A stretch of DNA of 64,000 nt from Microseira wollei NIES-4236 (GCF_020521235.1 NZ_BLAY01000006.1:28147-92146), one strand, 5' to 3'; positions 1 through 9,782 are shown, counted from the stretch's first letter. The notes: generated from the letters alone by a model not told the origin. Numbers and translations: made by a program.

Positions 1-2
1 CC

Positions 3-1178
3 CAGCTGGAGGGGGAAATCAATACCCAAAGAGCAGAAATTAGCCGTTGGCAAGAGCAATTAGAGGGAGAAAGGAAAGCGCAACAAGCCACAATTGCCCG
101 CCTACAAGCGCAACAAACGGGAGACGCAGCGGGACAAAGAGCAGAAATAGCCCGCTGGCAAGCACAGTTAGAAGGGGAAAGGAAAACGCAACAAGCCACA
201 ATTGCCCGCCTGCAAGCCCAGTTATTAGGAGAAAAGAGAACGCAACAAGCAGCGATCGCCCGCCTCTCCGCACAGCAGCAAAATGCTCAAACCGAATTTC
301 GCCGCTATGACATGCTATCCCAACAAGGAGCAATTGCGGCCTCTAGAATTGACACCAAGCGCTTGGAATTAGAAACGGCTTTTCAGCAGCTGAATGAAGC
401 CAAAGCCAATTTAAGCCGCACCGAAGCCACGCTGACGCAACAAATTAACGAAGCGAAAGCGAATTTAATCAGAACCGAAGCCACGTTAATTCAGCAAATA
501 AATGAAGCGCAAGCCAATCGTAGTAAAACAGCAGGTACGGTGGCGCAGCAAATAAATGAAGCCAGAGCGAACTTGAGTCGAACCGAAGCAACTTTAACCC
601 AACAAATTAAGGAGGCACAAGCCAATCGTAACAAAACAATAGATACATTAAACGAGCAAATCAAACAAGCGCGAGCGACTTTAACCCAACTTGCCGAAGT
701 GCGTCCTACCGACGTAAATGCAGCGCAAGCAGAGATTGACCGCGCCAAAGCAACAGTGAAGAAAGCGCAAGCGGATTTGGAGCAAGCCTTCGTGCGATCC
801 CCGATTGACGGACAAGTGTTGAAAATTCACACAAAAGCGGGAGAATCTGTTAGCAGTACCAATGGAATAGCTGATATTGGACAAACTGGGCAAATGTATG
901 CGATCGCAGAAGTTTACGAAAGCGATATAGCTAAAGTAAAACTCGGTCAAGCCGCCACAATTAACAGCGAAACAAATGCCTTTGAAGGCGAACTTAAAGG
1001 AACCGTCGCTGAAATTGGCTTGCAAATCGGTAAAAAAGACATTCTCAACACCGATCCCGCCGCCGACGTAGACGCCAGAGTTGTAGAAGTCAAAATCCAA
1101 CTCGCTCCAGAATCTAGTAGCAAAGTTTCTGGTTTAACCTACTCAAAAGTGATCGCCAGAATCATCATTGGTCAGTAG
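3..1178 (+). CDS. devB: DevB-like HlyD-family membrane fusion protein (5' partial)
   Basis: Periplasmic adaptor of an ABC exporter; it would link the DevC/DevA inner-membrane pump to a TolC-like outer-membrane channel. The frame is open to the left edge, so the N-terminus and its membrane anchor are missing. About 250 residues are a long alpha-helical hairpin made of near-repeats (units such as QLEGERKTQQATIARLQ and QINEAKANLSRTEATLTQ), with long hairpins being usual for DevB. After it comes a lipoyl/barrel-sandwich half (FVRSPIDGQVLKIHTKAGE) and a beta-barrel part ending IARIIIGQ. DevC and DevA follow on the same strand, which fixes the assignment as a DevBCA-type exporter. In heterocystous relatives such exporters move envelope glycolipids; several paralogues exist per genome, so the substrate here is unknown. 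An internal ATG at 312 is not the true start, because the coiled coil continues upstream of it. Confidence 0.9.
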   Translation, partial: QLEGEINTQRAEISRWQEQLEGERKAQQATIARLQAQQTGDAAGQRAEIARWQAQLEGERKTQQATIARLQAQLLGEKRTQQAAIARLSAQQQNAQTEFRRYDMLSQQGAIAASRIDTKRLELETAFQQLNEAKANLSRTEATLTQQINEAKANLIRTEATLIQQINEAQANRSKTAGTVAQQINEARANLSRTEATLTQQIKEAQANRNKTIDTLNEQIKQARATLTQLAEVRPTDVNAAQAEIDRAKATVKKAQADLEQAFVRSPIDGQVLKIHTKAGESVSSTNGIADIGQTGQMYAIAEVYESDIAKVKLGQAATINSETNAFEGELKGTVAEIGLQIGKKDILNTDPAADVDARVVEVKIQLAPESSSKVSGLTYSKVIARIIIGQ

Positions 1179-1252
1179 GAGCGGGTTTCACCAACCATCT
1201 ATACTTAAGGCGACAATTTATCTAAACCCGCGCCTCCGGTTGTTTCTGAATT

Positions 1253-1294
1253 ATTGAACCGCAAAAGACGCTCCAGGACGCAGAGGAAGAGAAG
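1253..1294. repeat. Dispersed repeat, ATTGAACCGC...GACGCAGAGG type
   Basis: The gap between devB and devC carries ATTGAACCGCAAAAGACGC followed by GACGCAGAGGAAGAG. A close relative sits before kdpA (7975-8009), and an inverted pair sits at 46112-46272. This is a recurring intergenic repeat in the window, not a gene. Confidence 0.6.
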
Positions 1295-1336
1295 AGAAGA
1301 CAGAGAAATAATTGGGACCTAACACTCATTACTACG

Positions 1337-2497
1337 ATGGCAAAAATACCTCTCGCTTGGCTCCAACTGACAAAAGAAAAAGTCCGCTTGCTCGTTGCTT
1401 TAGCGGGGATTGGCTTTGCGGATATTTTAATGTTTATGCAGTTAGGATTTCGCGATGCGCTGTTTGAAAGTGCGATTACTTTTCATAAAAATGTCCGGGG
1501 TGATATTTTTTTAATCAGCAGTCAATCCACCGCTTTGATTGCGATGAAAAGCTTCTCCCAGCGCCGATTATATCAAGCAAAGGCGTTTGAGGGCGTCGAA
1601 TCGATTACACCCGTTTATCTCGGTTTCGGCATTTGGAAAAATCCCGAAAATCGCAAAACCAGACAATTAATGGTGATTGCATTTAATCCCGCCGCTCAAT
1701 TCTTTAATCTCCCAGGAATTGCCGAAAATCTGGAGAAAGTCAAAATTCCGGATGTGGTTCTATTCGATTCGGCATCTAGAGAGGAATTCGGACCAGTTGA
1801 AAAGTTATTTAATTCCGGACAAACGGTAGAAACAGAAATAGATAGCCGTCGCGTCAGAGTTGGTGGATTGTTTAAGTTAGGAGCATCTTTCGGTGCAGAT
1901 GGCAACGTCGTCACCAGCGATTTAAACTTTCTGCGGATCTTTTCTCGACGGGACAGAGGTTCGATTGATATTGGCGTGATTAATTTAAAACCCGATGTCA
2001 ATAAAGCACAAATTATCACCAATATGAAGAATTATTATAAAAATGCATATCCCGATGTTTTAGTGCTATCCCACGAAGAATTTATCCAGTTTGAAAAGAA
2101 ATATTGGGAAACCGGGACATCGATTGGATTTGTGTTCTTTTTAGGTACGACAATGGGATTTATTGTCGGGACGGTAATCGTGTATCAAATTCTTTATACC
2201 GATGTGGCGGATCACTTGGCTGAATATGCCACGCTCAAAGCAATGGGGTATAAGGATTTGTATTTACTGGGGGTGGTATTTCAAGAAGCGATTATTTTAT
2301 CAATTTTAGGGTTTATACCGGGATATGGGGTGGCAACTGTTTTGTATACATTGACGCGAAATGCTACCAGTTTGCCGATGGTAATGACAATAGCTAGAGC
2401 GGTAACAGTGCTGGTTTTAACGGTAATTATGTGTACGATATCGGGTGCGATTGCGGTGCGGAAACTGCAAGCAGCCGATCCGGCAGATATTTTTTAA
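1337..2497 (+). CDS. devC: DevC-like ABC exporter permease
   Basis: Inner-membrane permease of a DevBCA exporter, 386 residues, the normal DevC size. It has one N-terminal transmembrane segment (about residues 15-40), a periplasmic domain (about 45-255), and three C-terminal segments (about 258-285, 305-335, 350-375), the MacB/FtsX arrangement. It ends in the typical DevC tail with AIAVRKLQAADPADIF. It lies 158 bp after devB and 103 bp before devA, same strand, so the three form one operon interrupted by short repeats. It works with the DevA ATPase and the DevB adaptor. Confidence 0.93.
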   Translation: MAKIPLAWLQLTKEKVRLLVALAGIGFADILMFMQLGFRDALFESAITFHKNVRGDIFLISSQSTALIAMKSFSQRRLYQAKAFEGVESITPVYLGFGIWKNPENRKTRQLMVIAFNPAAQFFNLPGIAENLEKVKIPDVVLFDSASREEFGPVEKLFNSGQTVETEIDSRRVRVGGLFKLGASFGADGNVVTSDLNFLRIFSRRDRGSIDIGVINLKPDVNKAQIITNMKNYYKNAYPDVLVLSHEEFIQFEKKYWETGTSIGFVFFLGTTMGFIVGTVIVYQILYTDVADHLAEYATLKAMGYKDLYLLGVVFQEAIILSILGFIPGYGVATVLYTLTRNATSLPMVMTIARAVTVLVLTVIMCTISGAIAVRKLQAADPADIF

Positions 2498-2575
2498 ATG
2501 GCTAATTGCTAATGGCTAATTGCTAATTGGGAATTGGTAATTGCGGTCCCAGGCGGGGAATTGGTAATTGGTGAA
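2498..2575. repeat. Heptamer repeats (STRR) between devC and devA
   Basis: Just after the devC stop are alternating GGCTAAT/TGCTAAT heptamers, then the related GGTAATTG and GGGAATTGG. This is the same short tandem repeat family that fills the kdp locus. Confidence 0.7.
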
Positions 2576-2600
2576 GAATTAACAATCAAAGGGCAACAAA

Positions 2601-3353
2601 ATGGAAGTGACGCTGACTGAAACACAGGCTATAAGTGGAAACCGCTGGGTTAGCGAACCAGTGATTGACATTAAAAATGTGAATCACTATTTTGGTAAAG
2701 GTTCGCTCAAGAAACAGGTATTATTTGATGTCAGTCTGGAAATATATCCGGGGGAAATTGTACTGATGACGGGGCCTTCTGGGTCGGGGAAAACCACCTT
2801 GCTGACGATGATTGGGGGTTTGCGATCGCCGATAGAAGGCAGTCTAAAAATTTTAGGTAAAGAATTAGTAGGAGCGAGTAAAAATAGGTTAGTAGAGGCG
2901 AGGCGCAATATTGGCTATATTTTCCAGGCGCACAACTTGCTCAAAAGTTTGACAGCCAGACAAAACGTGTTAATGTCGCTAGAGTTACACCCTGGGATTT
3001 CTAACAAAGAAGCGAATGCTAAAGCCAAAGCCATGCTAGAGGCAGTCGGGTTAGGTCAGCGTATCGATTATTACCCGGAGAATTTATCAGGGGGACAAAA
3101 ACAAAGAGTGGCGATCGCGCGCGCCTTGGTCAGCCATCCTAAAATTGTTTTAGCCGACGAACCTACCGCCGCATTAGACAGCAAATCGGGTCGCGATGTC
3201 GTCGAATTAATGCAGCTTTTAGCCAAAGAACAAGGCTGTACCATATTAATGGTGACTCACGATAACCGGATTTTGGATATTGCCGACCGCATCGTGCATA
3301 TGGAAGATGGTCGTTTGGCAAAAGATGCACCCCTGGGGGTGGTATCTCATTAG
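2601..3353 (+). CDS. devA: DevA-like ABC exporter ATPase
   Basis: ATP-binding subunit of the DevBCA exporter, 250 residues. Walker A GPSGSGKTT is at about residues 58-66, the Q-loop at IFQAHNLL (about 107-114), the ABC signature LSGGQKQR at 162-169, Walker B IVLADEP at about 182-188, and the switch histidine in VTHDNR. The MacB/LolD-type sequence VNHYFGKGSLKKQVLFDVS is standard for DevA. It drives export through DevC. The next gene is convergent and ends 14 bp downstream. Confidence 0.95.
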   Translation: MEVTLTETQAISGNRWVSEPVIDIKNVNHYFGKGSLKKQVLFDVSLEIYPGEIVLMTGPSGSGKTTLLTMIGGLRSPIEGSLKILGKELVGASKNRLVEARRNIGYIFQAHNLLKSLTARQNVLMSLELHPGISNKEANAKAKAMLEAVGLGQRIDYYPENLSGGQKQRVAIARALVSHPKIVLADEPTAALDSKSGRDVVELMQLLAKEQGCTILMVTHDNRILDIADRIVHMEDGRLAKDAPLGVVSH

Positions 3354-3367
3354 TTAAACTGCTCAAA

Positions 3368-4366
3368 CTATTTTGCGGTTTTTTTAGCCGGATTGACTGG
3401 TGGGCGCGTTTGGTTTGGCTTGGCTTGGGGCGTCCTACCATTGGCGGGTAGGGGCATTTTAGGGTTAGACTGGGGCGCGGTTTTGGGTGCAGGAGGCTTG
3501 TGATCCCCACCAGGCGTCGGACGTTTGGCAGCAGCAGGCTTTTGACCGCCAGCAGGCGCTTGCTGTTTGGATGGCGCCGGAGTCGGTGGTAGCATATCTG
3601 CTGCGGGTGCGGACACTTGCCTTTTAGTGGCGAAGCTGACGTTTACCCCTTCATTCGATTGTTCTAGCACCAGCAAAGGTGTAGGCTTGGCTTTTTGATC
3701 CCATTGGATTTGCACAATCCGACCTTGAATCGTCGGTTGCCAATTATCATTTTCCTCAGAAGGACTCAAGTAAGTTTCAATGCAGTCGATAATTTGATTA
3801 ATTGTCACCGAAGTCGCCTGGGTGGGTAACTTCATTAAGCGAATTTGAATCCGGAACAACACGGCCTTTTTAGACTTCGGGCTATCTGCCGTCTGATACT
3901 CTACATCAAATGTTTCATCGACTTGCCTGCCTGCGGTCGTGGCAATTCCAATGGCAGCTTGTTGCGCCTGAGTGGGACGCAACGCGATGGAAATTTTTTC
4001 TTTTACCTTGACCTTAATTTGATTGACAATCGCAAAGTGAAATACTTCCTCAGACATCCGCATCCGCAGATAGTCGAGGTTGAATTCTCGCGAGTGAACC
4101 AAATCGGGATTGGTTTCCATTTTCCGAATCGTTTCCAGAGCCAGTTTTAACTTTTTCTTGACATCTTCGCTTTTAAACTTTTCCATTCGCAGTTCTTTTG
4201 CCAGCTTTTTAACCTGGATAAAAGAATATACTCCTAAACCAACGGTCAATAAAGCCAATACCCCGGACGCTCCCATCCAGATTGCATTTGGCGGGAGATT
4301 ATTAGTTTGATCCTTGGGGGGGGCAGATCCTAATTGCGGTTGTATGAGAATAATTGGTTTTGACAT
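3368..4366 (-). CDS. Hypothetical single-pass membrane protein with Pro/Ala/Lys-rich tail
   Basis: No family recognised. The 332-residue product has one transmembrane segment at about residues 30-51, a charged probable coiled coil at about 52-85, a folded central part (about 90-235), and a low-complexity tail from about 245 rich in Pro, Ala and Lys (repeats like GGQKPAAAKRPTPGGDHKPPAPK). The N-terminus has no cleavable signal, so the central domain and basic tail are probably on one side of a membrane as a type II or III anchor. It is convergent with devA and unlikely to belong to that operon. Tail composition could reflect binding to nucleic acid, peptidoglycan or an acidic partner, but this is a guess. 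Confidence 0.75.
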   Translation of the reverse strand: MSKPIILIQPQLGSAPPKDQTNNLPPNAIWMGASGVLALLTVGLGVYSFIQVKKLAKELRMEKFKSEDVKKKLKLALETIRKMETNPDLVHSREFNLDYLRMRMSEEVFHFAIVNQIKVKVKEKISIALRPTQAQQAAIGIATTAGRQVDETFDVEYQTADSPKSKKAVLFRIQIRLMKLPTQATSVTINQIIDCIETYLSPSEENDNWQPTIQGRIVQIQWDQKAKPTPLLVLEQSNEGVNVSFATKRQVSAPAADMLPPTPAPSKQQAPAGGQKPAAAKRPTPGGDHKPPAPKTAPQSNPKMPLPANGRTPQAKPNQTRPPVNPAKKTAK

Positions 4367-4712
4367 GGTCGGGCGGGTGATCTGAAAAAAATAGGTCTGT
4401 TTATAGAATGCCCATTAGGAAGGTGTTGTCATCATCAGTAAAGTCACCAAATACTAATGATTTTAGGGGTACTCAGTGTTTCCACTGAATACGGTAGTTG
4501 CACTCCTGAATGTCATTCCCGACAACTGAAGCTACTGGAAATTTATACCATTTTTCTAAATAATGTTACCTATTTTGCCTGGGCGATCGCCCATAGGTCA
4601 AGATCGCATGGGTGGCTAAATTATAACCGATAGCCTCAATGCCTATGACTCGCCTTGATGGGTGAAAGGCCCAATCACCAGGGAGACTGGGAAAGATCCT
4701 TGTCATAGAAAG
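4367..4712. other. 346-bp intergenic stretch, no gene seen
   Basis: This lies between the kdpD stop and the start of the 332-residue hypothetical gene, both on the minus strand. It holds a HIP1-like GGGCGATCGCCC (about 4579-4590) and several short inverted repeats, among them TACTCAGTG...CACTGAATA near 4470-4492. It may hold the promoter of the gene at 3368-4366. No ORF or named RNA was recognised. Confidence 0.4.
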
Positions 4713-5855
4713 CTAGGAATCGAGGCAGCGGGCAGGTTTTTTATCGCTGGCGATAATATGTAAATCGATATTTTTGAGCAGTCGCACTAGCTGTTGCGTT
4801 AAAGAGCCTCTTAGCAGCAACTTCCAGCGCGAGCGCGGGCTTTTCCCAACTACAATCTGAGTAATGCGGTATTCTGTTGCTACGTTAGCGATCGCGTTGG
4901 CGATATCATAGCTGGTGACGCGCAAAAATTCGCCGCTAAATTCCTGACACAGCTTTTCGCAATTGTGAATGTGCAAGCTTTCTTCCCTGGTGAGAAATCG
5001 CTCCGGGTTATCCACAAATAAAACATAAAGACGACCATTCATATAACTGGCAATTCTTGCCCCTCGCCGAATCAACTGGACTGAATTGGGATTAGTGGAG
5101 ATACAGACTAAAACCCGTTCGAGGATGTTGCAATACTCCCCTTTAGAATTTGCACCGATCGCTTCTTGTTCGATTGCCTCCTCTTCAATATTGTCTGCGA
5201 CTTCCCGCAAGGCTAACTCTCTAAGTGCAATCAAATTGCGACGCTGGAAAAAGTGTTGTAAAGCTTGGTCTATTTTATGGGGGGCGTAGATTTTTCCTTC
5301 GGTTAGACGTTCTTCTAAAGTTTCTGGTGTCACGTCCACGACAACAACTTCATCCGCTGCTTCTAAAACGCGATCCGGAATGCGTTCGCGTACTACAATT
5401 CCCGTAATTCTAGCGACGATATCGTTCAAACTTTCTAGATGCTGAATATTGACAGTTGAATAAACATCTATGCCTTTTGATAAAATATATTCCACATCTT
5501 GGTAACGCTTTTCTCGCTGAGAACCCGGTACGTTAGTATGCGCCAATTCATCAATTAAAGCGAATTGAGGCTGGCGCGCCACGACAGCATCGGTGTCCAT
5601 TTCGGTTAGGGTGATGCCAGACACTGTTATTTGTTGGCGCGGCACTATTTCTAAACCAATTGCTTGTTCTGCGGTTTCTTCTCTGCCGTGGGTTTCCAAC
5701 AATCCAATGACGACATCAATGCCTTCTTCTTTTAGTTGCTTGCCTTCTTGTAACATGCGGTAAGTTTTACCAACGCCGGGAGACATGCCGATAAATATTT
5801 TATGCTTGCCGCGACGCCTTTTGCGATCGCCACTCATTTCGCTGGAATAAAGCAT
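4713..5855 (-). CDS. kdpD: Truncated KdpD: N-terminal sensor plus universal-stress domain, no kinase
   Basis: 380 residues against roughly 900 for enterobacterial KdpD. It contains the KdpD N-terminal domain (about 15-225) with the Walker-type GMSPGVGKTYRML at about 23-35 and the DELAHTN motif, then a UspA-like domain (about 248-370). The four transmembrane segments and histidine kinase of full KdpD are absent; the frame simply ends at CLDS. Short KdpDs of this kind are known in cyanobacteria, for example Anabaena. It is the last gene of a minus-strand operon after a histidine kinase and response regulator, and it is divergent from kdpA. It may sense potassium or turgor and act on that kinase. 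An alternative start is Met7 (MSGDRK). Confidence 0.9.
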   Translation of the reverse strand: MLYSSEMSGDRKRRRGKHKIFIGMSPGVGKTYRMLQEGKQLKEEGIDVVIGLLETHGREETAEQAIGLEIVPRQQITVSGITLTEMDTDAVVARQPQFALIDELAHTNVPGSQREKRYQDVEYILSKGIDVYSTVNIQHLESLNDIVARITGIVVRERIPDRVLEAADEVVVVDVTPETLEERLTEGKIYAPHKIDQALQHFFQRRNLIALRELALREVADNIEEEAIEQEAIGANSKGEYCNILERVLVCISTNPNSVQLIRRGARIASYMNGRLYVLFVDNPERFLTREESLHIHNCEKLCQEFSGEFLRVTSYDIANAIANVATEYRITQIVVGKSPRSRWKLLLRGSLTQQLVRLLKNIDLHIIASDKKPARCLDS

Positions 5856-5881
5856 AATTGCTAATTGCTAATTGCTAATTG
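5856..5881. repeat. Short STRR tract upstream of kdpD
   Basis: Three to four TTGCTAA heptamers sit directly before the kdpD start codon, between it and the response-regulator gene. Confidence 0.65.
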
Positions 5882-5912
5882 GTTAGAGAAATTGGGTTTC
5901 TAGTTTCGGTAT

Positions 5913-6596
5913 TCAGTATTCGCGATCGCTGAGTAATTCTTGAGGGATTAATTGCTTTTTAATCGCAATTACGGCTGCTCTGGTGCGGTCGTTAACGCCT
6001 AATTTGTGCAATATTGTATGCACGTGTACCCGCACCGTACCGGGGGCAATATAAAGCAGGTTGGCTATTTCTTGATTGGTTTTACCCGCTGCAATTAAGG
6101 CGAGGATTTCTTGTTCTCGCCTGGTGAGATGGTTAGTTTCATCTTCTAGATCGGAAGTAGTAGAATGATTGCTACAATTGGCTCTAATTTCTGCCGTTGC
6201 GGTTGAGTCCCACCAAGAAGCACCCGCCGCCACCGAACGAATGGCTAAAATGAGCGTTTCCGATGGGACGCCTTTTTGAGAATAACCTTGGACTCCGGCT
6301 TCAATTAACCTGACAATCAGAGATTTTTGCGTGCGGGAAGTCAGGACTAAAATCGGTAGGTTGGGTTGTGCTTGTTTGAGTTGACGACAAGCTTCGATGC
6401 CGCCAATTCCTGGCAAACCGATGTCAAGAACTACGAGATTTAAAGGATACTGTTTTGCCAATTCTACAGCAGTTTCGCCATCTTCGGCTTCGGCAACAAT
6501 TTCCATTCCTGGTTCTCGTTCGAGTCTGGTTTTTAAACCCAAACGGAATAGTTCGTCATCTTCCACAAGGAGGATTTTAATTGAGGCAGCGGGCAT
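5913..6596 (-). CDS. NarL/FixJ-type response regulator next to kdp
   Basis: DNA-binding response regulator of 227 residues. The receiver domain starts IKILLVEDDELF, the phospho-acceptor is Asp58 in VVLDIGLPG, and the C-terminal LuxR-type helix-turn-helix (about 160-220) includes LTRREQEILALIAAGKTNQEI. A longer frame runs upstream to 6695, but it overlaps the kinase gene; the ATG at 6596 gives a normal receiver start and lies 1 bp after the kinase stop, so I chose it. It is cotranscribed with the kinase at 6598-7725 and with kdpD. KdpE is normally OmpR-type, so a NarL-type partner here is unusual. Confidence 0.9.
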   Translation of the reverse strand: MPAASIKILLVEDDELFRLGLKTRLEREPGMEIVAEAEDGETAVELAKQYPLNLVVLDIGLPGIGGIEACRQLKQAQPNLPILVLTSRTQKSLIVRLIEAGVQGYSQKGVPSETLILAIRSVAAGASWWDSTATAEIRANCSNHSTTSDLEDETNHLTRREQEILALIAAGKTNQEIANLLYIAPGTVRVHVHTILHKLGVNDRTRAAVIAIKKQLIPQELLSDREY

Positions 6597-6597
6597 T

Positions 6598-7725
6598 TTA
6601 TTTAGATGAATGCGGCTGGATGGGAAAAGCAGGTAATCGGAAACAAAAGATTGCTCCATTGGGAGAACGACTCTCCGCCCAAATTGTACCGCCATGTGCT
6701 GCGATAATTTGACGAGTTAGATACAAACCCAAACCCGATCCAATGGCTGCGCGATCGCTTTCTCCTTGATAAAATCTCTCAAACAGGTGGGGTAGTTGAT
6801 CCGCTGTTATCCCCGCACCCGTATCGATAATTTTGGCAACTTGATAAGCAACTCCAGGCTCCAGCACAATTTCCACTTTACCGCCCCGTGGGGTATGGTT
6901 AATGGCATTGGTTAGCAGATTGGCAAATACTCGCCCTAGTTGAAATCCATCTCCATTTACCCATAAATACTTGCGAAACTCCGAATCGCCGTAGTTAAAT
7001 GAGAGGTGAACGCGACGGCTTTTAGCGAGGTCAAATAGCGTTGCTGCGACTTCCTCTGCTATCGTGACTAAATCTACCGGAGCGAGTTGGAGTTGCAATC
7101 CTTCCGTATCGTTGCGGTAAACATCTAATAAAGTTTCTACCAGTTGCAGACTTGTTTGGTGACTGCGGATAATCGTTGCCAAAACTTTTCGCTGTGCCGG
7201 GAGAATTGCACCAAAGTGTTCTTGCTCGAACGCTTTGAGAGTTTCTATTGCACCTAATAGGGGTGTTTTCAAATCGTGGGTGAGGGTAGAAGCAAAATCT
7301 TCTCGCAGACGGGATAATTTTTCCCCAGCTTCTAGTTTGGCTTGCTGTTGAGCGATCGCTTCTTGATAGCGACGATTGCGATCGCTTAAAAATCCCGTTA
7401 CTGCCAATGCTAACACCGCGATTAGCCTGGATGCGATCGTTGGTGCTTCCAGACCATTTCCGCCCGAACCCCACAGCGCTACCATGGTTAAAACCACCGC
7501 TACGAGGGTAAATTGTACCGTTGCTGACCGATTCAACCCCGAGGAAGCGAGTAAAATTGGCCCGATGTAAAGATAGCCGAATACGTAGCTGGGGGGCGTG
7601 GAGAATTCTAAGATAGCGATCGCCACAAACAGTCCCACGATCGTCCAGAATACACGCCACTGCGGATCTTTTAGCTTCCGAGTCCACCTGCGAGGTAAAG
7701 CTTTAGGCAATAACTGAAGCGACAT
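6598..7725 (-). CDS. Membrane sensor histidine kinase, divergent from kdpA
   Basis: 375 residues. Four hydrophobic segments lie near 24-40, 47-62, 68-86 and 98-114, then a short coiled linker, a HisKA domain with phospho-acceptor His150 (STLTHDLKTPLLG), and an HATPase_c domain with N box (ANLLTNAINHTP), G1 DTGAGI and G2 GSGLGLYL. There is no large sensor domain, so signalling may come through the four membrane helices or a partner protein. The four-helix plus kinase layout resembles the C-terminal half of a full KdpD. With the short KdpD downstream it could form a split KdpD; this is inference. It overlaps no other gene and starts a HK-RR-kdpD operon. Confidence 0.9.
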   Translation of the reverse strand: MSLQLLPKALPRRWTRKLKDPQWRVFWTIVGLFVAIAILEFSTPPSYVFGYLYIGPILLASSGLNRSATVQFTLVAVVLTMVALWGSGGNGLEAPTIASRLIAVLALAVTGFLSDRNRRYQEAIAQQQAKLEAGEKLSRLREDFASTLTHDLKTPLLGAIETLKAFEQEHFGAILPAQRKVLATIIRSHQTSLQLVETLLDVYRNDTEGLQLQLAPVDLVTIAEEVAATLFDLAKSRRVHLSFNYGDSEFRKYLWVNGDGFQLGRVFANLLTNAINHTPRGGKVEIVLEPGVAYQVAKIIDTGAGITADQLPHLFERFYQGESDRAAIGSGLGLYLTRQIIAAHGGTIWAESRSPNGAIFCFRLPAFPIQPHSSK

Positions 7726-8075
7726 CTGGGAATTTACCAGAGTAGTTAGGGTTTCTATTATATCTATTTTTGCCCGTTTAATTCAAAATATATTCACTGG
7801 TATATTTGGCAACTAAACACTTTCTAAACGCTCTAAACGCTTTTGTTACTTAAGAGGTATATCACGTTATATAAAAGCTTGCTAAACTGCGATTTATACC
7901 TGTAATCTTCCCAAAAATGCGTCAATATTAGTTTGTATGAACAAAACCAAACTACGGCTGTAAGATACAGATTTATTGAACCGCTCCAGGCGCAGAGAAC
8001 GCAGAGGTAAGAGTGAAGAAGATTTTTTAGGAAAGATCGCTTAGAAATAGATGAGTTTTGGAGTTGTTGTAATCT
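7726..8075. promoter_or_regulatory. Divergent kdp regulatory region with tandem TCTAAACGC repeat
   Basis: The 350 bp between the divergent kinase gene and kdpA should hold both promoters. The clearest signal is a perfect tandem of TCTAAACGC at 7823-7831 and 7832-7840, preceded by a looser ACTAAACAC at 7812-7820. A candidate -10 (TATAAA, about 7871) follows. The spaced TAAAC motifs fit a response-regulator site, but this is inference. A copy of the ATTGAACCGC/GACGCAGAGG-type repeat lies at 7975-8009, within the kdpA leader. Confidence 0.45.
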
Positions 8076-9782
8076 ATGTTAGAAGGATGGATTCAAATAG
8101 CAATAACTTTGCTGATTGTTGTGGCAATAACGCCTGTGTTTGGCGGGTATATGGCGCGGGTGTATTTAGGTGAAAAAACCTTGATTGACCCGATTGCCAA
8201 TTTTTTAGAACGGGCAATATTTAGATTAAGCGGGATTGCTAGAAAAGAAGATATGACGGGTTGGCAGTACGCCAGAGCCGTTATTTACAGCAATTTAGTC
8301 ATGGCAGGGTTTATTTTCCTGATTTTTAGCTTGCAGGGAGTACTGCCATTTAACCCAACAAGGTTAAGTTCCCCGACTTGGGATACAAATTTACATGCGG
8401 CGATTTCGTTCGTTACTAATACGAATCAGCAGCATTATTCTGGGGAAACTACCTACAGTTATTTGAGCCAGTTTGCTGCATTAGGATTCATGATGTTTAC
8501 ATCAGCGGCAACGGGATTGGCGGTGGGAATCGCATTTATTCGCGGATTGACGGGTAGACCGTTGGGGAACTTTTATGTGGATTTAATCAAATCGATTACG
8601 CGAATTTTACTGCCGATTAGTATAGTTGGCGCGATTGTTTTAATCGCCTTGGGAGTGCCGGAAACATTAGCGGGGCCGGTGGTAGTGCCGACATTGGAAA
8701 ATGGGGGGGTACAGCAGGCGATCGCGCGCGGTCCCGTTGCCCATTTTGAAATCATCAAAGAATTAGGAGAAAACGGCGGCGGCTTTTTCGCGATTAACTC
8801 CGCCCACCCCTTTGAAAACCCCAACGCCGCGACCAATTTAATCGAAATTGTCAGCATGATTGCGATTCCCTCATCGTTGATTTACACCTTCGGCATCATA
8901 GCCAACAACCGCAAACAAGCCTGGTTAATTTACGGCATGGTGATGGCAATTTTTATCCTATTTATTATCATCGCCGCCACAGGCGAATACCAAGGAAACC
9001 CAGCCATCAACACCCTACTAGGAACGACCGCACCCAACTTAGAAGGAAAAGAAGTCAGATTTGGCTGGGCAGAATCCGCCTTATATGCCGTAACTACCAC
9101 AGGCACAATGACCGGCGCAGTTAACAGTATGCACGATTCCTTCATGCCCCCAGGCGGCTTCGTCACCCTCGCCAACATGTTCTTACAAATAGTTTGGGGC
9201 GGACAAGGAACCGGAACCGCTTATCTTTTTGCCTACCTAATATTGGCAGTCTTCATCACCGGATTAATGGTAGGTAGAACCCCAGAATTCTTAGGACGAA
9301 AAATCGAAAAAAGAGAAGTAGTCCTCGCCAGCTTCTTAATCCTGCTAGTTCATCCCATCGCCATATTAATTCCTGGAGCGATCGCCATGACCTTCCCCAC
9401 CGATTTCAACGGCATCACCAACCCCGGGTATCACGGACTCGCCCAAGTCATTTACGAATACGCCTCTGCCGCAGCCAACAACGGTTCGGGCTTTGAAGGA
9501 CTAGCAGACAGCCAACCCGCACCAGGTGCCTTGTGGTGGAACCTCAGTACCAGCTTCAGCCTACTAGCCGGACGCTACATCCCCGTCACTTCTCTGTTAT
9601 TACTAGCAGATAGCATGTCCCGCAAACAACCAGTCCCCATGACAGTCGGCACATTGCGAACCGACACCAAACTCTTCATCGGCGTCACCGCAGGCATCAT
9701 ATTAATCCTCGGTGCCCTCACCTTCTTCCCCATCCTCGCACTAGGACCAATAGCCGAAGCCTTCCAAATTGCTAATGGCTAA
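8076..9782 (+). CDS. kdpA: KdpA, potassium-binding channel subunit of K+-ATPase
   Basis: Potassium-selective translocating subunit of the KdpFABC P-type ATPase, 568 residues, full length. The four degenerate selectivity loops are visible: [41 protein letters not shown] and NNGSGFEGL, among about ten transmembrane helices. The final codons (IANG and the stop TAA) are encoded by the first units of the long GCTAATG repeat array, so the array has moved into the gene end or supplies its stop codon. kdpB follows only after 850 bp of repeats and a reverse-strand gene. Confidence 0.97.
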   Translation: MLEGWIQIAITLLIVVAITPVFGGYMARVYLGEKTLIDPIANFLERAIFRLSGIARKEDMTGWQYARAVIYSNLVMAGFIFLIFSLQGVLPFNPTRLSSPTWDTNLHAAISFVTNTNQQHYSGETTYSYLSQFAALGFMMFTSAATGLAVGIAFIRGLTGRPLGNFYVDLIKSITRILLPISIVGAIVLIALGVPETLAGPVVVPTLENGGVQQAIARGPVAHFEIIKELGENGGGFFAINSAHPFENPNAATNLIEIVSMIAIPSSLIYTFGIIANNRKQAWLIYGMVMAIFILFIIIAATGEYQGNPAINTLLGTTAPNLEGKEVRFGWAESALYAVTTTGTMTGAVNSMHDSFMPPGGFVTLANMFLQIVWGGQGTGTAYLFAYLILAVFITGLMVGRTPEFLGRKIEKREVVLASFLILLVHPIAILIPGAIAMTFPTDFNGITNPGYHGLAQVIYEYASAAANNGSGFEGLADSQPAPGALWWNLSTSFSLLAGRYIPVTSLLLLADSMSRKQPVPMTVGTLRTDTKLFIGVTAGIILILGALTFFPILALGPIAEAFQIANG

